Below, in pieces: positions 20,349 to 31,329 of a stretch of 36,499 nt of DNA. Below the pieces are notes generated by a model. It made no database searches. It had not been told where the DNA came from and was given only the letters and a program-made list of their open reading frames with translations. Each line of letters opens with the position of its first letter. Within the stretch, counting starts at the first letter, position 1. The DNA lies in contig JALLPB010000018.1 in the NCBI GenBank assembly GCA_036939975.1, positions 1 through 36,499 on the forward strand, written 5' to 3'. Made by a program: the position numbers and the translations under genes. Source of the DNA: Cyclostephanos tholiformis (lineage: Eukaryota > Bacillariophyta > Thalassiosirophyceae > Thalassiosirales > Thalassiosiraceae).

Positions 20349-21789
20349 ATGCACGGAGCTTGCACCAAACTTGCATGGAACTTTCTCACAAAACTTGCCC
20401 TGTTCTGGACCAGGTTACATACCTAAAAAAGATCATTCCCATCAAAAGAGGCCAACAATAACTCAGCTCTATTTCCCTCAACCTCAACAAAAGTCTCATG
20501 TACGAATAGGTATGTAGGATTTTTTTGGGGGGGCGGATTGAGAAAGGGGGGGAAAGCTCTGCCGGCTATGGATTCACAGAGATGAAATTCCTCCACAAGC
20601 CTTCTTGTTGAAATTCATAGTTACTTGCCAACGCATTCCTGGCCATTCTTTTAAGAGTTCCTTGGAGCACTCACAGCTGCCCTAAAATTAATGAGAAAGG
20701 GAGTTTTTTGTATTTGTTTATAAAGAGTCCTACCAATCTCTCGTGCCATGACTGTAGTTCCTATAACTCAAAGTACGAGAAGGGGATTTTTTTTGTTTCT
20801 GTGCATATAGAGTCCTACGTATCTTACCTTATGTATGTATGTCGTTACTGTAAATTTTCACATTTGCCTAATAGTAAAGTATGAGAAAGGCTCGGATGTA
20901 CATATATGATCTACCCAGATTTATTTACAGTACACACCACAGACACCAACTATGACACCCTTTAAATCTTTATACCTGATGCTCTCTCCAACATACATCA
21001 GATGTAGTATAATACTCTAGAGGACACCACAACTAGTTTTTATGGCCCAATATCATTTACATGAATGTAGATCTTGACCTAATGGTCACATTACTACTTG
21101 AGACTGTCATCATTGGACATCATCTTGGCTGTCAATATTGTGCCATATCATACCTAGGGCGCATCCAGCGAACTGACAAACTCACAATGCAGCTCATGTC
21201 TTTGCATGTTTTCATCAGCATTTCATCTTCAAATCTGTTGCAACTTCAGTCAATGCCCATTCCTGTCATGATAACAAATTGATCTGCATGTGCCAATAAT
21301 GTTAATCATGTTGTGCAGTTCCTTCTGAGGAATTGGAATGCCTCAGTTTACGAGGTGATGCTCATCTTTGAATTTCAAAAAAAACACCACAATGATTTGA
21401 GGAGCTCATGTAAGACCATCTCTTGTTTGTTCATCCAAGCACTGTGTGCACTTGTCCCACCCACCAATGTTGCTCAATGTGAGGGGACATCAGTTCATCA
21501 AAGCACTGTGGGGACTTGTCCCACCCACCAATATTGCTCAATGTGAGGGGACATCCATGGTACTACCCTACAGTATGGACAACAGTAAAGTTAAGATGTT
21601 TCAAAACCTGGGTTAATCTTACCCTTCTTCAGATAAGAGTTATAATTCAAATGTACAGCATCACAGGCATCAGCAACATCATTGGAGTATGAGAAGGGCA
21701 AAAACCTAGGGGTTTCACAAATCCCCAGAACATCTCAAATCCCAAGAATGTATGGTAAAATTTGTTGCTTTTGATCTGTTTTTGTAACC
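20349..21789. other. AT-rich intergenic stretch, no supported gene
   Basis: It contains two related GAGAARGGGA...GAGTCCTAC segments near 20693 and 20777, and a 64-bp-period duplication at 21432-21555 (CACTTGTCCCACCCACCAAT). Frames at 21061-21546 are short and interrupted, and I could not assign them. Confidence 0.4.
21432..21555. repeat. two tandem copies of a 64-bp unit
   Basis: Copies begin at 21432 and 21496, each containing GCACTGTG...ACTTGTCCCACCCACCAAT and ending TGTGAGGGGACAT. They differ at few positions. Confidence 0.75.
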
Positions 21790-22663
21790 TTAAACTCTCT
21801 CCAATCACAGACATTCTCATATCTGCCTCCTGTATTAAATATCTAAGTCTAGAGTTATGTATCCAGATGATGACACACCTTCTTTTAATGAAAAAGTCAT
21901 CAAGTAGTGAAACATGATTCACATTGTGAGGCTTGATTCACATTGTAAAGCATGATTCAAATTGATTTTGGCAAAGGCAATAAATATTCCTACGTTGACT
22001 CTCTACAGACCCAATGTGATTCACGTCAAAAAGTGTGATTCACACTGTTAAGCTTGATTCACGTCATGCACTGCTTTCAAATAAAGATTCATAAAAGGAA
22101 GTCATTCTCATAATAAACAAGATTTATTATCTTGAATTAGGTTTTTAGGTACCTTGGTACATAAGGATACAGACGTTCTCATATCAGCCTCCTGTATTAA
22201 ATATCGACATCTAGATGTATCCAGAAGATGACACACCTTCTTTCTACAAGAAAGTCATCAAATAGTGAAATGTGATTCATGTTGTGAAGCTTGATTCACA
22301 TTGTAAAGCATGTTTCACTTTAACTTTGGCGAGTGCAATAAATATTCCTACGTTGACTCTCTACAGACCCAATGTGATTCATGTCAAAAAGTGTGATTCA
22401 CATCATTAAGCTTGATTTATGTCAAGTACTGCTTTCAAATAATGATTCATAAAAGGAAGTCTTTCATGTAATAAGAAAGATTCATTATCTTGAATTAGGT
22501 TATTAGGTACCTTGGTACATAAGGATACAAATGTTCTCATATCAGCTTCCTGCATTAAATATCTAATATGTCTAGAGTTATGTATCAACATGATGACATA
22601 CTTTCTTTTTACGAGAAAGTCATCGTGAAGCTTGATTCACATTTTAAAGCATGATTTGGAAGT
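21790..22663. repeat. satellite array 1 (~360-bp monomer, about 2.4 copies)
   Basis: Monomers are marked by TCAGCCTCCTGTATTAAAT near 21829, 22191 and 22549, giving periods of 362 and 358 bp. Each monomer holds two clusters of a 19-bp subrepeat (TGATTCACATTGTGAAGCT type) and GGTACCTTGGTACATAAGGA. The array is broken at 22663, where the candidate DNA element begins. Confidence 0.85.
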
Positions 22664-23239
22664 CCCTCACAAGAATGAATAATTTTACTCTAAAAATAAA
22701 TTTTTACCACAGCTACAGTATATTGTCGTAAATTTACATTAAATAGTTTTATTATGTGTTTTATTCTTTTGTCAGATCAATTTATTAAAAAATACATTTT
22801 AATGTAACTGGTGTAAAAAAATTTATTGATGAACTGAAATAGCTATTTGTTGCGATCCATTTTATTGTTAAATAATCTGTTGTCATTACAACAAATCTGT
22901 ATTAAGTTGTGTAAACTTTGGTGCTATGTTATTGTGTTGAAAATGTAGTTTGTTTATGTAAATTTGGTTACTAAGCAGGTATAAAATATTTGTAAGAAGT
23001 GATCAAGTCATTGTATGTTGATGGCAGTGCAACATTTTGAGTACCATTAGTGTTGCAGTTGAACCATTACCTTTTGAGATATCTCCTGAGTAAATAGGTA
23101 ACAGGTATCTCCCTACTGCACAATATTTTTCACTCCCCCTCTTACTCAATGCAGTGCATAACTTTCCCCAAACCTCACCTACACCCTCGTCACAAGCACC
23201 AACACCGCCATCAAAGCCTGCACATCAAAGTATTGTTGC

Positions 23240-23770
23240 TTGATCCCTCCTGATGCGACAAATTTCAATGAAGGCAACAGTGGTCCACTGCCACTGGATA
23301 CAACTTACTCAATTCATGTCGTCATCACCAAAAAGGGCCATGTCATTGCCAAATTGATAATCATCACAATCAATTTCCGCGCTCTACTCCCCACTGCATG
23401 GTATGAGAAGGCAACTGGCCCTCAAGCACAAAATCCTCCACTCCCCACCATCCAGCATGATGAGGCGACCGGCCTTCAAGCGCAAAATCCTCTACTCCCC
23501 ATTGCACAACATGAGGAGATGACAGGCCCTCAAGCGCAAAATCCTCCACTCCCCACCACCCGGCATGAGGAAGCAATCAAAGAACTAGAGGAATTTTGTC
23601 GCTTTGTGACAATTACTTTTCCCACCAACTTCCCTATTTTCCCTGATGTGGCCAGATCATGTGGAGACTCCATGTTTGAAGATCCAACCAACCCCCTTGT
23701 CCCCAAAGCACTCCACCCACCCAAACTGATAGTATCAAAAATATCGAAAAATTGCTGGGAATGCACATGA
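23240..23770 (+). CDS. hypothetical ORF with three 18-residue repeats
   Basis: A 176-residue open frame inside the candidate DNA element. Three 54-bp tandem units (23405-23566) encode ATGPQAQNPPLPT-type repeats. The frame ends at NCWECT. I do not recognise a family. It may be one exon of a decayed gene that continues at 23897, since a CAG acceptor lies at about 23940. Confidence 0.3.
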   Translation: MIPPDATNFNEGNSGPLPLDTTYSIHVVITKKGHVIAKLIIITINFRALLPTAWYEKATGPQAQNPPLPTIQHDEATGLQAQNPLLPIAQHEEMTGPQAQNPPLPTTRHEEAIKELEEFCRFVTITFPTNFPIFPDVARSCGDSMFEDPTNPLVPKALHPPKLIVSKISKNCWECT

Positions 23771-23896
23771 GTGCACCGATGTTGTATTTTTACCACCTAT
23801 GGAGATCTCGAATGTAAATGCTGTAAAAGGATGCACCTTATGGTTTTCTTTCAATATTCTGGTAAGCTGGTATATTCTATGTTTTAGTATTATTGA

Positions 23897-24322
23897 GTGA
23901 ATTATACAAATAATGTTTTTGTCTTTTTTCTTGTTGTCTCAGAACAAGGCCACCACAATGATTCCTCAAAGCTGAAGGATTCATTTGTTCCCCCAGAACC
24001 AGGCCGCTGCAATGATCTCTTGAAGCTGATTTTTGGATTTGTCCCTCAAGATACTAGTATGTTAACTAGTACTAAGAGTAGGTCCTATATCATTAGTGAT
24101 AGTGCTCACTGCAACCCCTTGACACAGTTCACTTCATCATCCGGCTCCAGATGCCACACTGATGATAATTTAAAGGAGAGGAAGAATGTGGCACCTAGAG
24201 ATCCTCATTCTCCTTCATTCAGCTTCTCCAGCCCACCTCCCCATGGATACATATTTTCTCCAAGTCTCGTGCAAACTCCTCTCTTTGCACACAGTGTGCT
24301 ACCATTGCTGCAGTTGATGTAA
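23897..24322 (+). CDS. hypothetical ORF, possible continuation of the repeat protein
   Basis: A 141-residue frame with two imperfect 54-bp units at 23942-24049 (QGHHNDSSKLKDSFVPPE and PGRCNDLLKLIFGFVPQD). Their period equals that of the repeats at 23405-23566. It is rich in Ser/Pro and the function is unknown. Confidence 0.25.
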   Translation: MNYTNNVFVFFLVVSEQGHHNDSSKLKDSFVPPEPGRCNDLLKLIFGFVPQDTSMLTSTKSRSYIISDSAHCNPLTQFTSSSGSRCHTDDNLKERKNVAPRDPHSPSFSFSSPPPHGYIFSPSLVQTPLFAHSVLPLLQLM

Positions 24323-24341
24323 AATCACCAACTGTTTTCCA

Positions 24342-24620
24342 TTGTCATCTTTGTTGAGCAAGGAAAAGCTACTCCAAGAAATTGTTGTGCCTTTAACTCA
24401 GGTGAAACTCTCTATCAAGAATGAATTGATGGAGGATAAAAGTACTCCACCAATAAGACCCCCTGAAGGTATTATATGGCGCTCCATCCCTATCAAACAT
24501 TGTTATATTCAAGACAAGCTGAGGGGTGACATTGGCCTCTCCTTTCTCAAGGTCAATGGAGTTTCCTACTTCATCCATTTACCCCGAGTTATGTCATTAG
24601 ACATCATTGCCAAGTGTTGA
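24342..24620 (+). CDS. hypothetical ORF fragment
   Basis: A 92-residue frame (KLLQEIVVPLTQVKLSIKNE, then LRGDIGLSFLKVNGVSYFIH). No family was recognised. It could be a remnant of an element-encoded protein. Confidence 0.2.
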   Translation: MSSLLSKEKLLQEIVVPLTQVKLSIKNELMEDKSTPPIRPPEGIIWRSIPIKHCYIQDKLRGDIGLSFLKVNGVSYFIHLPRVMSLDIIAKC

Positions 24621-24832
24621 TTATCAAGAATTTATGACATACTATAAGAGTGTGAAAATTAAGATGTGTTGCCCTTTCTCATAGTGACCACAAATGTGTC
24701 TTCGTTGATTATGGTTAGCAAGTGACATATGCATGTGTTGGACCACAGCCCTCAAGAAACACCAAAACTGTGCACAACAACCCACCATTCATGAGCTCTC
24801 TACCCCAATATCATTGGAGAACATTGGTATGG

Positions 24833-25060
24833 CTAATTGCAAGATGGATCAAATGAACTCTCTGAATTATCATTGACACTATTAATAGCCGCGTTGCTTG
24901 GTTGTTGATGATTATATGATGCTTTCAGTGGATGATGATCAAGTAGTACATGACTATCTGCTACCTTTCCATATTTTCTTGGACATGAAGCAACATAAAT
25001 CATGAGAGTATGCCGGTTGGTAAACCATCTATGGCAGTTGCTGCACTGCAATGACAACAT
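24833..25060 (-). CDS. small ORF with zinc-finger-like motif
   Basis: A 75-residue frame starting LSLQCSNCHRWFTNRHTLMI and continuing YVASCPRK. The C-x2-C ... H ... C spacing resembles a C2HC/C2H2 finger such as those near the N-terminus of some transposon proteins. The remainder is Asn/Ser-rich. It has no support beyond the motif. Confidence 0.3.
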   Translation of the reverse strand: MLSLQCSNCHRWFTNRHTLMIYVASCPRKYGKVADSHVLLDHHPLKASYNHQQPSNAAINSVNDNSESSFDPSCN

Positions 25061-25198
25061 ATTGATGTTATATAGTGCAGAGAGAAGGGATTCTATAGAC
25101 TGTTATGTTCGCATAAAGTCAGTGTGAGTGGTTTGTTTTCTGGGAGTTAAATGGTGTTTGTCTTCTGTATAATACACTAGATCACTGGATCAACTAAG

Positions 25199-25843
25199 TT
25201 GATCAAGGCATGCAATATGATGCTTAGTGTGATACAATACATTATAGAAGCATTAAATATTGGAATTTTAGAAACAATACAAGATTACAATAGACATTAT
25301 CAGCTAAGTCATCTTAGATATTCCATTATATATGGTGGGAAATTTGCCTCCACGAATGACAACACCACCGAGGTTGATCATCAATTTTTTAAACCTTGTT
25401 GGTGTTTGGGTGTCACTAATAATTTGAACGCTATGCCACATAGTGGTTGCAGTGCATTAACTATATTGACAGTAAAATTATGCTCCACAGTGCATGAAAA
25501 TAATATGGATACCCCGGTTTGCAGTGCATTAACTATATTGACAGTAAAATTATGCTCCACAGTGCAAGACAATAATATGGATACCCCAAGCCCATCTAAC
25601 AATCAACTAAGGAAGAGTCCAAGGAAGAATGTGAGAGTGATGCCAGGATACTTAGCCAGGGAGTATGACAGAAAACCTAGTGAAAGCAGACGTATAGTGA
25701 AGACAGTGGGAGCGATGGCAAAAATGTGCACCAGAGAAAGTGATGGAAAGGAGGAAAGGAAGTTTATAAATTTGAAGTCAACATGTGATTTGTTGGACGA
25801 TAATAGCAGCAATAGTGAGGAAGGACCAATACAGATATTCTGA
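25199..25843 (+). CDS. hypothetical ORF with in-frame 72-bp duplication
   Basis: A 214-residue frame. A 72-bp unit is tandemly duplicated (25449-25520 and 25521-25592), encoding CSALTILTVKLCSTV twice. The second half is basic then acidic (RKSPRKNVRVMPGYLAREYD; NSSNSEEGP). I do not recognise it. It overlaps a further frame at 25785-26039 ending MHSIDY. Confidence 0.3.
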   Translation: MIKACNMMLSVIQYIIEALNIGILETIQDYNRHYQLSHLRYSIIYGGKFASTNDNTTEVDHQFFKPCWCLGVTNNLNAMPHSGCSALTILTVKLCSTVHENNMDTPVCSALTILTVKLCSTVQDNNMDTPSPSNNQLRKSPRKNVRVMPGYLAREYDRKPSESRRIVKTVGAMAKMCTRESDGKEERKFINLKSTCDLLDDNSSNSEEGPIQIF

Positions 25844-26149
25844 GGAGCAACAACGGTCTTGTGGAATATCATGGGGGGACAAAAGGAAGCAGATTGACGG
25901 AGTGATAAAAATAACAACGTTAGCAAAAAGGCGGGTGAATGACAATGACAACTACTCTTCTGATGAGTCTACACCAACAGCTGTTGTGGTTGATGATAGC
26001 AGGTATTACACTGGGGTGATGCATTCCATTGATTATTGAAGAGAGGAATGAGACAATCAGAATGTTGGAATTAGAGCTATCAAAATCGAAGTTTACAACA
26101 ATAATGAGCAAGAAAACTGTTTGAAAAGAGTAACAGTGGACAGGGAAGG

Positions 26150-27340
26150 AGAACTTTCTTTTTCCTAGGACCAAGTTCCTTAAGAATAGATGGCAGAATT
26201 TTTTGCCCAATCAAAAGAACAGCTTATACTTGCTTTGTATGCAACATTTGAGGATTCCTGAAGGAGCGGATGAGAGAGATATGTGGGATAGGGTGATTGT
26301 TCCTTCTATAAGTAGAAAATACCAGAATATGAAGTGCAATTTGAACAATGACATCAAATCAATTTACCCAAGTATGAGGACGTGATTTGTTCATATGCAT
26401 TTCCTACATTGAGATTGGTTGTGATCTTGAAATAATACAGAAGACAATATTGTGGTCTATACACATGAGTTAAAGGCTGGTTTTAAAACATATCAGATCT
26501 AAAAATAGAACAGACAGTCTACAAGTTCATGTGTACCTATATTTGGAGAATCAAACCCAATGCAAAGTGGGAGAAGATGTTGAAGAACAATCCAGGGAGT
26601 CCGTTCTTCTGCCTTGTGACACTGAGTGTTAGCATATAGTCTACTACGTGAGGTACTATAGCCACTTTTTATCCTATCTGCTCTCATGCACTTGTAGGGA
26701 CAACGGGATACTGAGAGGTTATGAGCACCATACGCTCTGATTTTTGGCTGAGACTGAGTGACATTGCATATATATTGGCCATTATCAAGAATGGGAATGA
26801 TATGTGGGATCAAGTGAAGAGACTGAACAATGTTCCATAAGCAGAACCAGAGGAATAGGCAAAACTGCTATTCAGTGAGGGAAAGGGTAGAAAGAGAGAG
26901 ATTGGTAAGTCAGTGTAGAATAATGATGGGCTGGAGTTATATTACATGGTGGAAAAAAATTGAGAGCGGTATACAATTACAAGGAACTATTTTTGGCACT
27001 TGTCAATGGGTGGGAAAATTGGGAGCCAAGAGACAAAAGGAGAAAGGATCCAATCAGGACATACTGGGCTCCAAATCTAGATTTGAAGGCAGAATAGGAA
27101 TGGGACAAAGATACTGTTCACAAAGTGTACAGAGAAGTAGGTGAAGAATACAATGAGGATGATGACTAACACATTCATGATGACAAAGGGAGTAGCCATG
27201 AGGAGGGCAATGAAATGAAAGGGGATGAAAAGGAAGGTGGAGAAGAGATGGGATTAGAGACTGAGAACACTGTAGAGAGTGATGAAAGGGTAGAGCCAAT
27301 TAAACATCGATCAAAGAGGACACATAAGTAGAGCAGAAAA
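26150..27340 (+). pseudogene. eroded coding region of unknown identity
   Basis: Protein-like segments occur in shifting frames: ALYATFED near 26235, GADERDMWDRVIVPSISRKY near 26257, LSDIAYILAIIKNGNDMWDQ near 26754, and an acidic tail around 27140-27330 (EEGNEMKGDEKEGGEEM). Multiple stops and frameshifts separate them. It may be the main protein of the candidate DNA element, but I cannot assign a family. Confidence 0.35.
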
Positions 27341-27623
27341 GAAGAATTATAACATTGTAATTAGGCAGATATTATATCTGGAAGAAAGAATTAACATAGT
27401 AGTCAATGAACATTTTATTCCATCTGTGTCAACCTTTCTAAAGTAGCAAGCAAAAAGGTATTAGTTTATGTAAAATAACAATGTATTGTCACTTATGACA
27501 GTTTATTGTTTTATTATTAAAAGGTAACAAATTAGAAACAATAAAAATTTTATTTTATTTAGATAAAGTACGAGATAAGTGAGACAAGTTATTGTGATAG
27601 AGAAACTTTTCATTGTTGTGAGG

Positions 27624-29150
27624 CTTTCTTGTAATAAAAAAGATTCATAATCTTGAAGTAGGTTTTTAAGTACCTAGGTACATAAGGATACAGATGTTCT
27701 CATATCAGTCTCCTGTATTAAATATTGACATCTAGAGTTATGTATCCAGAGGATGACACACCTTATTTTTATAAGAAAGTCATCAAGTAGTGATGTGTGA
27801 TTCATGTTGTGAAGCATGATTAACTTTGTAGAGCATGATTCACGTCAACTTTGGCAAGTGCAATAAATATTCCTAGATTGTTTCTCTACAGACCCAATGT
27901 GATTCACATCAAAAAGTGCGATTCACATCATTAAGCTTGATTAATGTCATGTACTGCTTTCAAAAAAAGATTCATAAAAGGAAGTCTTTCTTGTATTCAT
28001 ATCAGCCTCCTGTATTAAATATTGATGTCTAGAGTTATGTATAAGATTCATTATCTTGAATTAGTCTTTTTAGGTATCTTAGTACATATGGATACAGACG
28101 TTCTCATATCAGCCTCCTATATCAAATATTGACTTCTAGAGTTATGTATCCAGAGGATGACACACCTTCTTTTTACAAGAAAGTCATCAACTAGTGAAAC
28201 ATGATTCGCCTCATCAAGCTTGATTGTCATTGTGAAGCATCATTCAAATCGATTTTGGCGAATGACAAAGGCTATAAATATTCCTACATTGACTGTCTAC
28301 AGAACCAATGTAATTCACTTAAAAAAGTGTGATTCATCTTGTTAAGCTTGAATCACGTCAAGGACTGCTTTTAAATCGAGATTCATAAAAGAAGTCTTTC
28401 TCAGAATAAAAAAGATTCATTATCTTCAATTAGGTTTTTAGGTACTTTTGTATATTAGAAAACAGACATTCTCATATCAGCCTCCTGTATTAAATATCGA
28501 CATTTAGAGTTATGTATCCAGAAGATGACACACCTTCTTTTTACAAAAAAGTCATCAATTAGTGAAACATGATTCAAGTTGTGAAGCTTGATTCTCATTA
28601 TAAGCATGATTCAAATCGATTTTGGTGAATGGTGAGAGCAATATAATTTCCTACATTGACTCTACAGACCCAGTGTAATTCACTTCCAAACATGTGATTC
28701 ACATCGTTAAGTTTGATTCAACTGCTTTCAAATAGGAAGTCTTTCTTGTAATAAGAAAGATTTTATCTTTAATTTATTTTTTAAGTACCTTGGTACAGAA
28801 GGATACAGACATTCTTGTATCAGCCTCCTGTATTAAATATCTAGTACGTCTAGAGTTAGGTATCAAGAGGATGACAAACCTTCTTTTTACGAAAAGTTAT
28901 CAAGTAGTGAAACATGATTCATGTTGTTAAGCTTGATTCATATTATAATGCATGATTAATGTCAACTTTAGCAAGTGCAACAAATATTCCTACATTGACT
29001 GTCTACAGACCCAATATGATTTACGTTTTAAAGTTTGATTCACATCAAGTACTGCTTTCAAATAAAGATTCATGAAAGGAAGTTTTTCTTGTAATAAGAA
29101 AGATTCATTATCTTGAATTAGGTTTTTAGGTACCTTGGTACATAAGAATT
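27624..29150. repeat. satellite array 2 (~360-bp monomer, about 4 partial copies)
   Basis: The same monomer and orientation as array 1. Markers TCAGCCTCCT.TAT fall near 27712, 28009, 28116, 28484 and 28827, giving spacings of 297, 107, 368 and 343 bp, so some copies are internally deleted. It ends at TACCTTGGTACATAAGAA near 29150. Confidence 0.85.
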
Positions 29151-29484
29151 TTCATGTTACAAGAGGACTGAAATCAGGGTTAGGGAAATAAGTAGACACA
29201 GAGAGAAGCAAATTAGCATTTTTATTGCCTTATTATCAATTTATTTAACAGCTTAACAGCTATTGACGCTCATGAGCGTCCACTTTTTAACGAGCTTCTT
29301 TGGTGCATAGTTACTTGCTAAATTTTTATCCGTTCACAGAGTTAGATAGCTAGAAAGTTAGCTGAGCTCTTCGGCTTTCTTGTTGTTTTTTGAAAATTTG
29401 ACAACGCTTGTATCTCCAATGACGTGAATAGAGGGTCCCTTTTGTGCCTTTTTCGTACTAGCTTTAATTCTCAGTTGTGAGGTT

Positions 29485-30640
29485 GTGATGTACCCTAAAT
29501 TACTACGTGCCAAATTTTCTTATGGTCGGACGCCCGTAGAAATGTACCAGAAAAACAATTCTCCTAACAAAAATGGCACTCTTCCCACATATCACATCCC
29601 ACCGCAGCACACAACGATGCCTCCCACCTTCGTCCAAGACATTCCCATCGACTCGGAATGGGCAGAGGCATTGGTAGGCCTCTGCCTGAACGTCCCGAAC
29701 AGCTGGTGGCCAGGATTCGTTGATGGCGGTCTCAATTGAGGTCGAATTGCCGCTGTAAACCTTGATGCGCCAAATGAGTATTATTTCAAAGTTGAGCTCG
29801 ACAATAAGCTTGGAGCACACTATGCCATGCGCTATGATTCAGTCCTCCTCTACGCGGACGAGGGGCAGCCGGGCTTCTCTCAATTTTGTCTACCGATGCT
29901 GTGTCCGGGCAATCCGGACAATGAAGTAGCACAAGTGAGAGTCCTCCATGGAAAAAAGGAGGGATGATTGTTGATGATGACTATACCAATCGTTGATGAG
30001 GGGGACGATGACATCGACTTCTTTGATAGCCGCGACGAGGGAAGAGCCGACTGCACAACTGGTCGCCAAAGTTGATGTTTCGGCTGTACAACATGGCGCT
30101 GAATAATGCCTACAAAATGTACACGGCGCTCATCAAGGAGCACAAGCATGAGCGGAGATTTTTATTGATGGGCAACGCGGTGAGGGAGTTGACGCACGAC
30201 CTGTGTCAAAGGGGTCCGGCGATGCGTAAGTTGAGGGCAGAGCATCCGAGCTGGACTCGAGATTTGGGGAAATTGTTCGGGTGGGTGACAGGCCGGAAGG
30301 TTCGGTCCGATGCGAAGGGGATGATCACAGTGATGTTGGCATGCTGCCGGCCAGTGGAGGTGCCAATGGATAACTATGCGCTGCTGAAGAATCAGCAGCG
30401 CAAATCGCCATGGCGCATGCACCAGAGCGAGGCGGTATCAAAAAAGGGGAAGTGTGGATGGGACGATTGCCCAGGTAAGTTGACAAGCACACTGCGAGGA
30501 GTGCAGCGCGCGTTTGGGGAAGGATGTATACCTTTGCAACGGCTACATCAAGGGAGTGCCGGTGAATTGCCACCGGCACTACCACATCTATAATCACAAC
30601 AAAGAATTTGCATCGACAATGGTAATAAATTAATATCAAT
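29485..30640 (+). pseudogene. transposase relic, PiggyBac-type (DDE_Tnp_1_7) N- and C-terminal parts
   Basis: The first part (frame of 29485, stops at 29737 and 29965) reads VPNSWWPGFVDGG, YYFKVELDNKLGAHYAMRYD and SVLLYADEGQPGFSQF. The second part (30057 on, another frame) reads WSPKLMFRLYNMALNNAYKM and AVRELTHDLCQRGPAMRKL, then GWVTGRKVRSDAKGM. After a further shift near 30490 a Cys/His-rich tail follows (HCEECSARLGKDVYLCNGY, NCHRHYHIYNHNKEF), as at the C-terminus of PiggyBac transposases. The central catalytic Asp region is absent. The family call rests on remembered similarity plus the TTAA ends. Confidence 0.5.
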
Positions 30641-30739
30641 TAAACTAACAATCATTTAGCAATTTCCTGTTGCAGGGGCATTCTTGAGGGGTATAGGAAG
30701 GCCGCCCAACAGGGGGGCCGCCGTCACCCAAAAGGAACA

Positions 30740-30943
30740 TTGATCACGCTGGCCATTTTGGCCATCATTGATTTGTTCTGTCGGAGCCAATTTATTATGA
30801 ATTCAATGGAGGGGTCACAAACGATTCCTACGGATGTAGAATATGAGAAGGCATTCATTATTGGTTCCCGCCACACAGTACATACCTACCAAAAGTACGA
30901 GTCCAAGTTTTTTCGTTCCCGCTGGAACGAACTTAGCAGTTAA
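30740..30943 (+). CDS. small ORF at the right end of the PiggyBac-like relic
   Basis: A 67-residue frame (TLAILAIIDLFCRSQF; FFRSRWNELSS), open upstream to about 30680 (GILEGYRKAAQQGGRRHPKG). A possible intron (ATG|GTAATA ... ACTAAC ... TTGCAG) lies at 30620-30675, which could join it to the transposase tail, but the joined frame then stops. No function was recognised. Confidence 0.25.
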   Translation: MITLAILAIIDLFCRSQFIMNSMEGSQTIPTDVEYEKAFIIGSRHTVHTYQKYESKFFRSRWNELSS

Positions 30944-31215
30944 GCTGTTAAGCAGTAGCTGTGGAAAGAAGGAAATTTCTGCCTCTCTCTAATAGTTTCC
31001 ACATTCTTTTTTTGTGTAAAGTATATTTCTTCATACACTTTTTCTACATGGCTGAATGCATTTGAACTTATTGCATACTCATTCTAATTTTCCTCAGCAT
31101 CATATGTATGTCAGTTTTGTACCAGATGCAACAAGTAAAATGATGATGTGCAAAATCATAAATTTGTACAATTGGTAGGCACCTACACACCAAGTACAAT
31201 GACCTTACAAGCAAG

Positions 31216-31329
31216 CGAGAGAAAGAGAAAGAGAGAGAGAGAAAGAGAGAGAAAAAGAGAGAGAAAGAGTGAGAAAGAGAAAGAGAAAGAGAAAGAAAGA
31301 GAGAGAGAGAGAGAGAGGAGGGAGAGAGA
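31216..31329. repeat. GA-rich microsatellite (GAGAAA/GAGA)
   Basis: Over 110 bp of almost pure purine on the plus strand. The flanks (30952-31215 and 31330-31860) hold no supported gene. The 3' side turns abruptly T/G/C-rich (TTGTTGT, TTGCAT). Confidence 0.85.

Larger units (their letters stand above)
22664..27623. mobile_element. candidate DNA transposon with imperfect terminal inverted repeats
   Basis: The left end reads CCCTCACAAGAATGAA (22664) and the right end, reverse-complemented, CCTCACAACAATGAA (from 27623). Fourteen of 15 bases match, with partial similarity continuing to CTCTA. Both ends lie exactly where the satellite is interrupted: left flank GGAAGT plus right flank CTTTCTTG restores the satellite sequence GGAAGTCTTTCTTG, so there is no more than a 1-bp target duplication. 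Internal ORFs are eroded and I recognise no transposase. The superfamily is unassigned. Confidence 0.5.
29253..30951 (+). mobile_element. PiggyBac-like DNA transposon relic
   Basis: TTAA target sequences flank both ends (29253-29256 and 30948-30951), each followed inward by CAGCT (shared GCTTAACAGCT). Subterminal palindromes are present at both ends: perfect GACGCTCATGAGCGTC at 29265-29280, and TTCGTTCC...GGAACGAA at 30912-30931. The TTAA target and the internal transposase-like relic both point to PiggyBac. The catalytic middle of the transposase appears deleted. Confidence 0.55.

Noticed and set aside
21061..21546. Two plus-strand ORFs in the same frame
   Set aside because: Separated by a stop, without recognisable motifs, and the second ends in a nucleotide-level tandem duplication.
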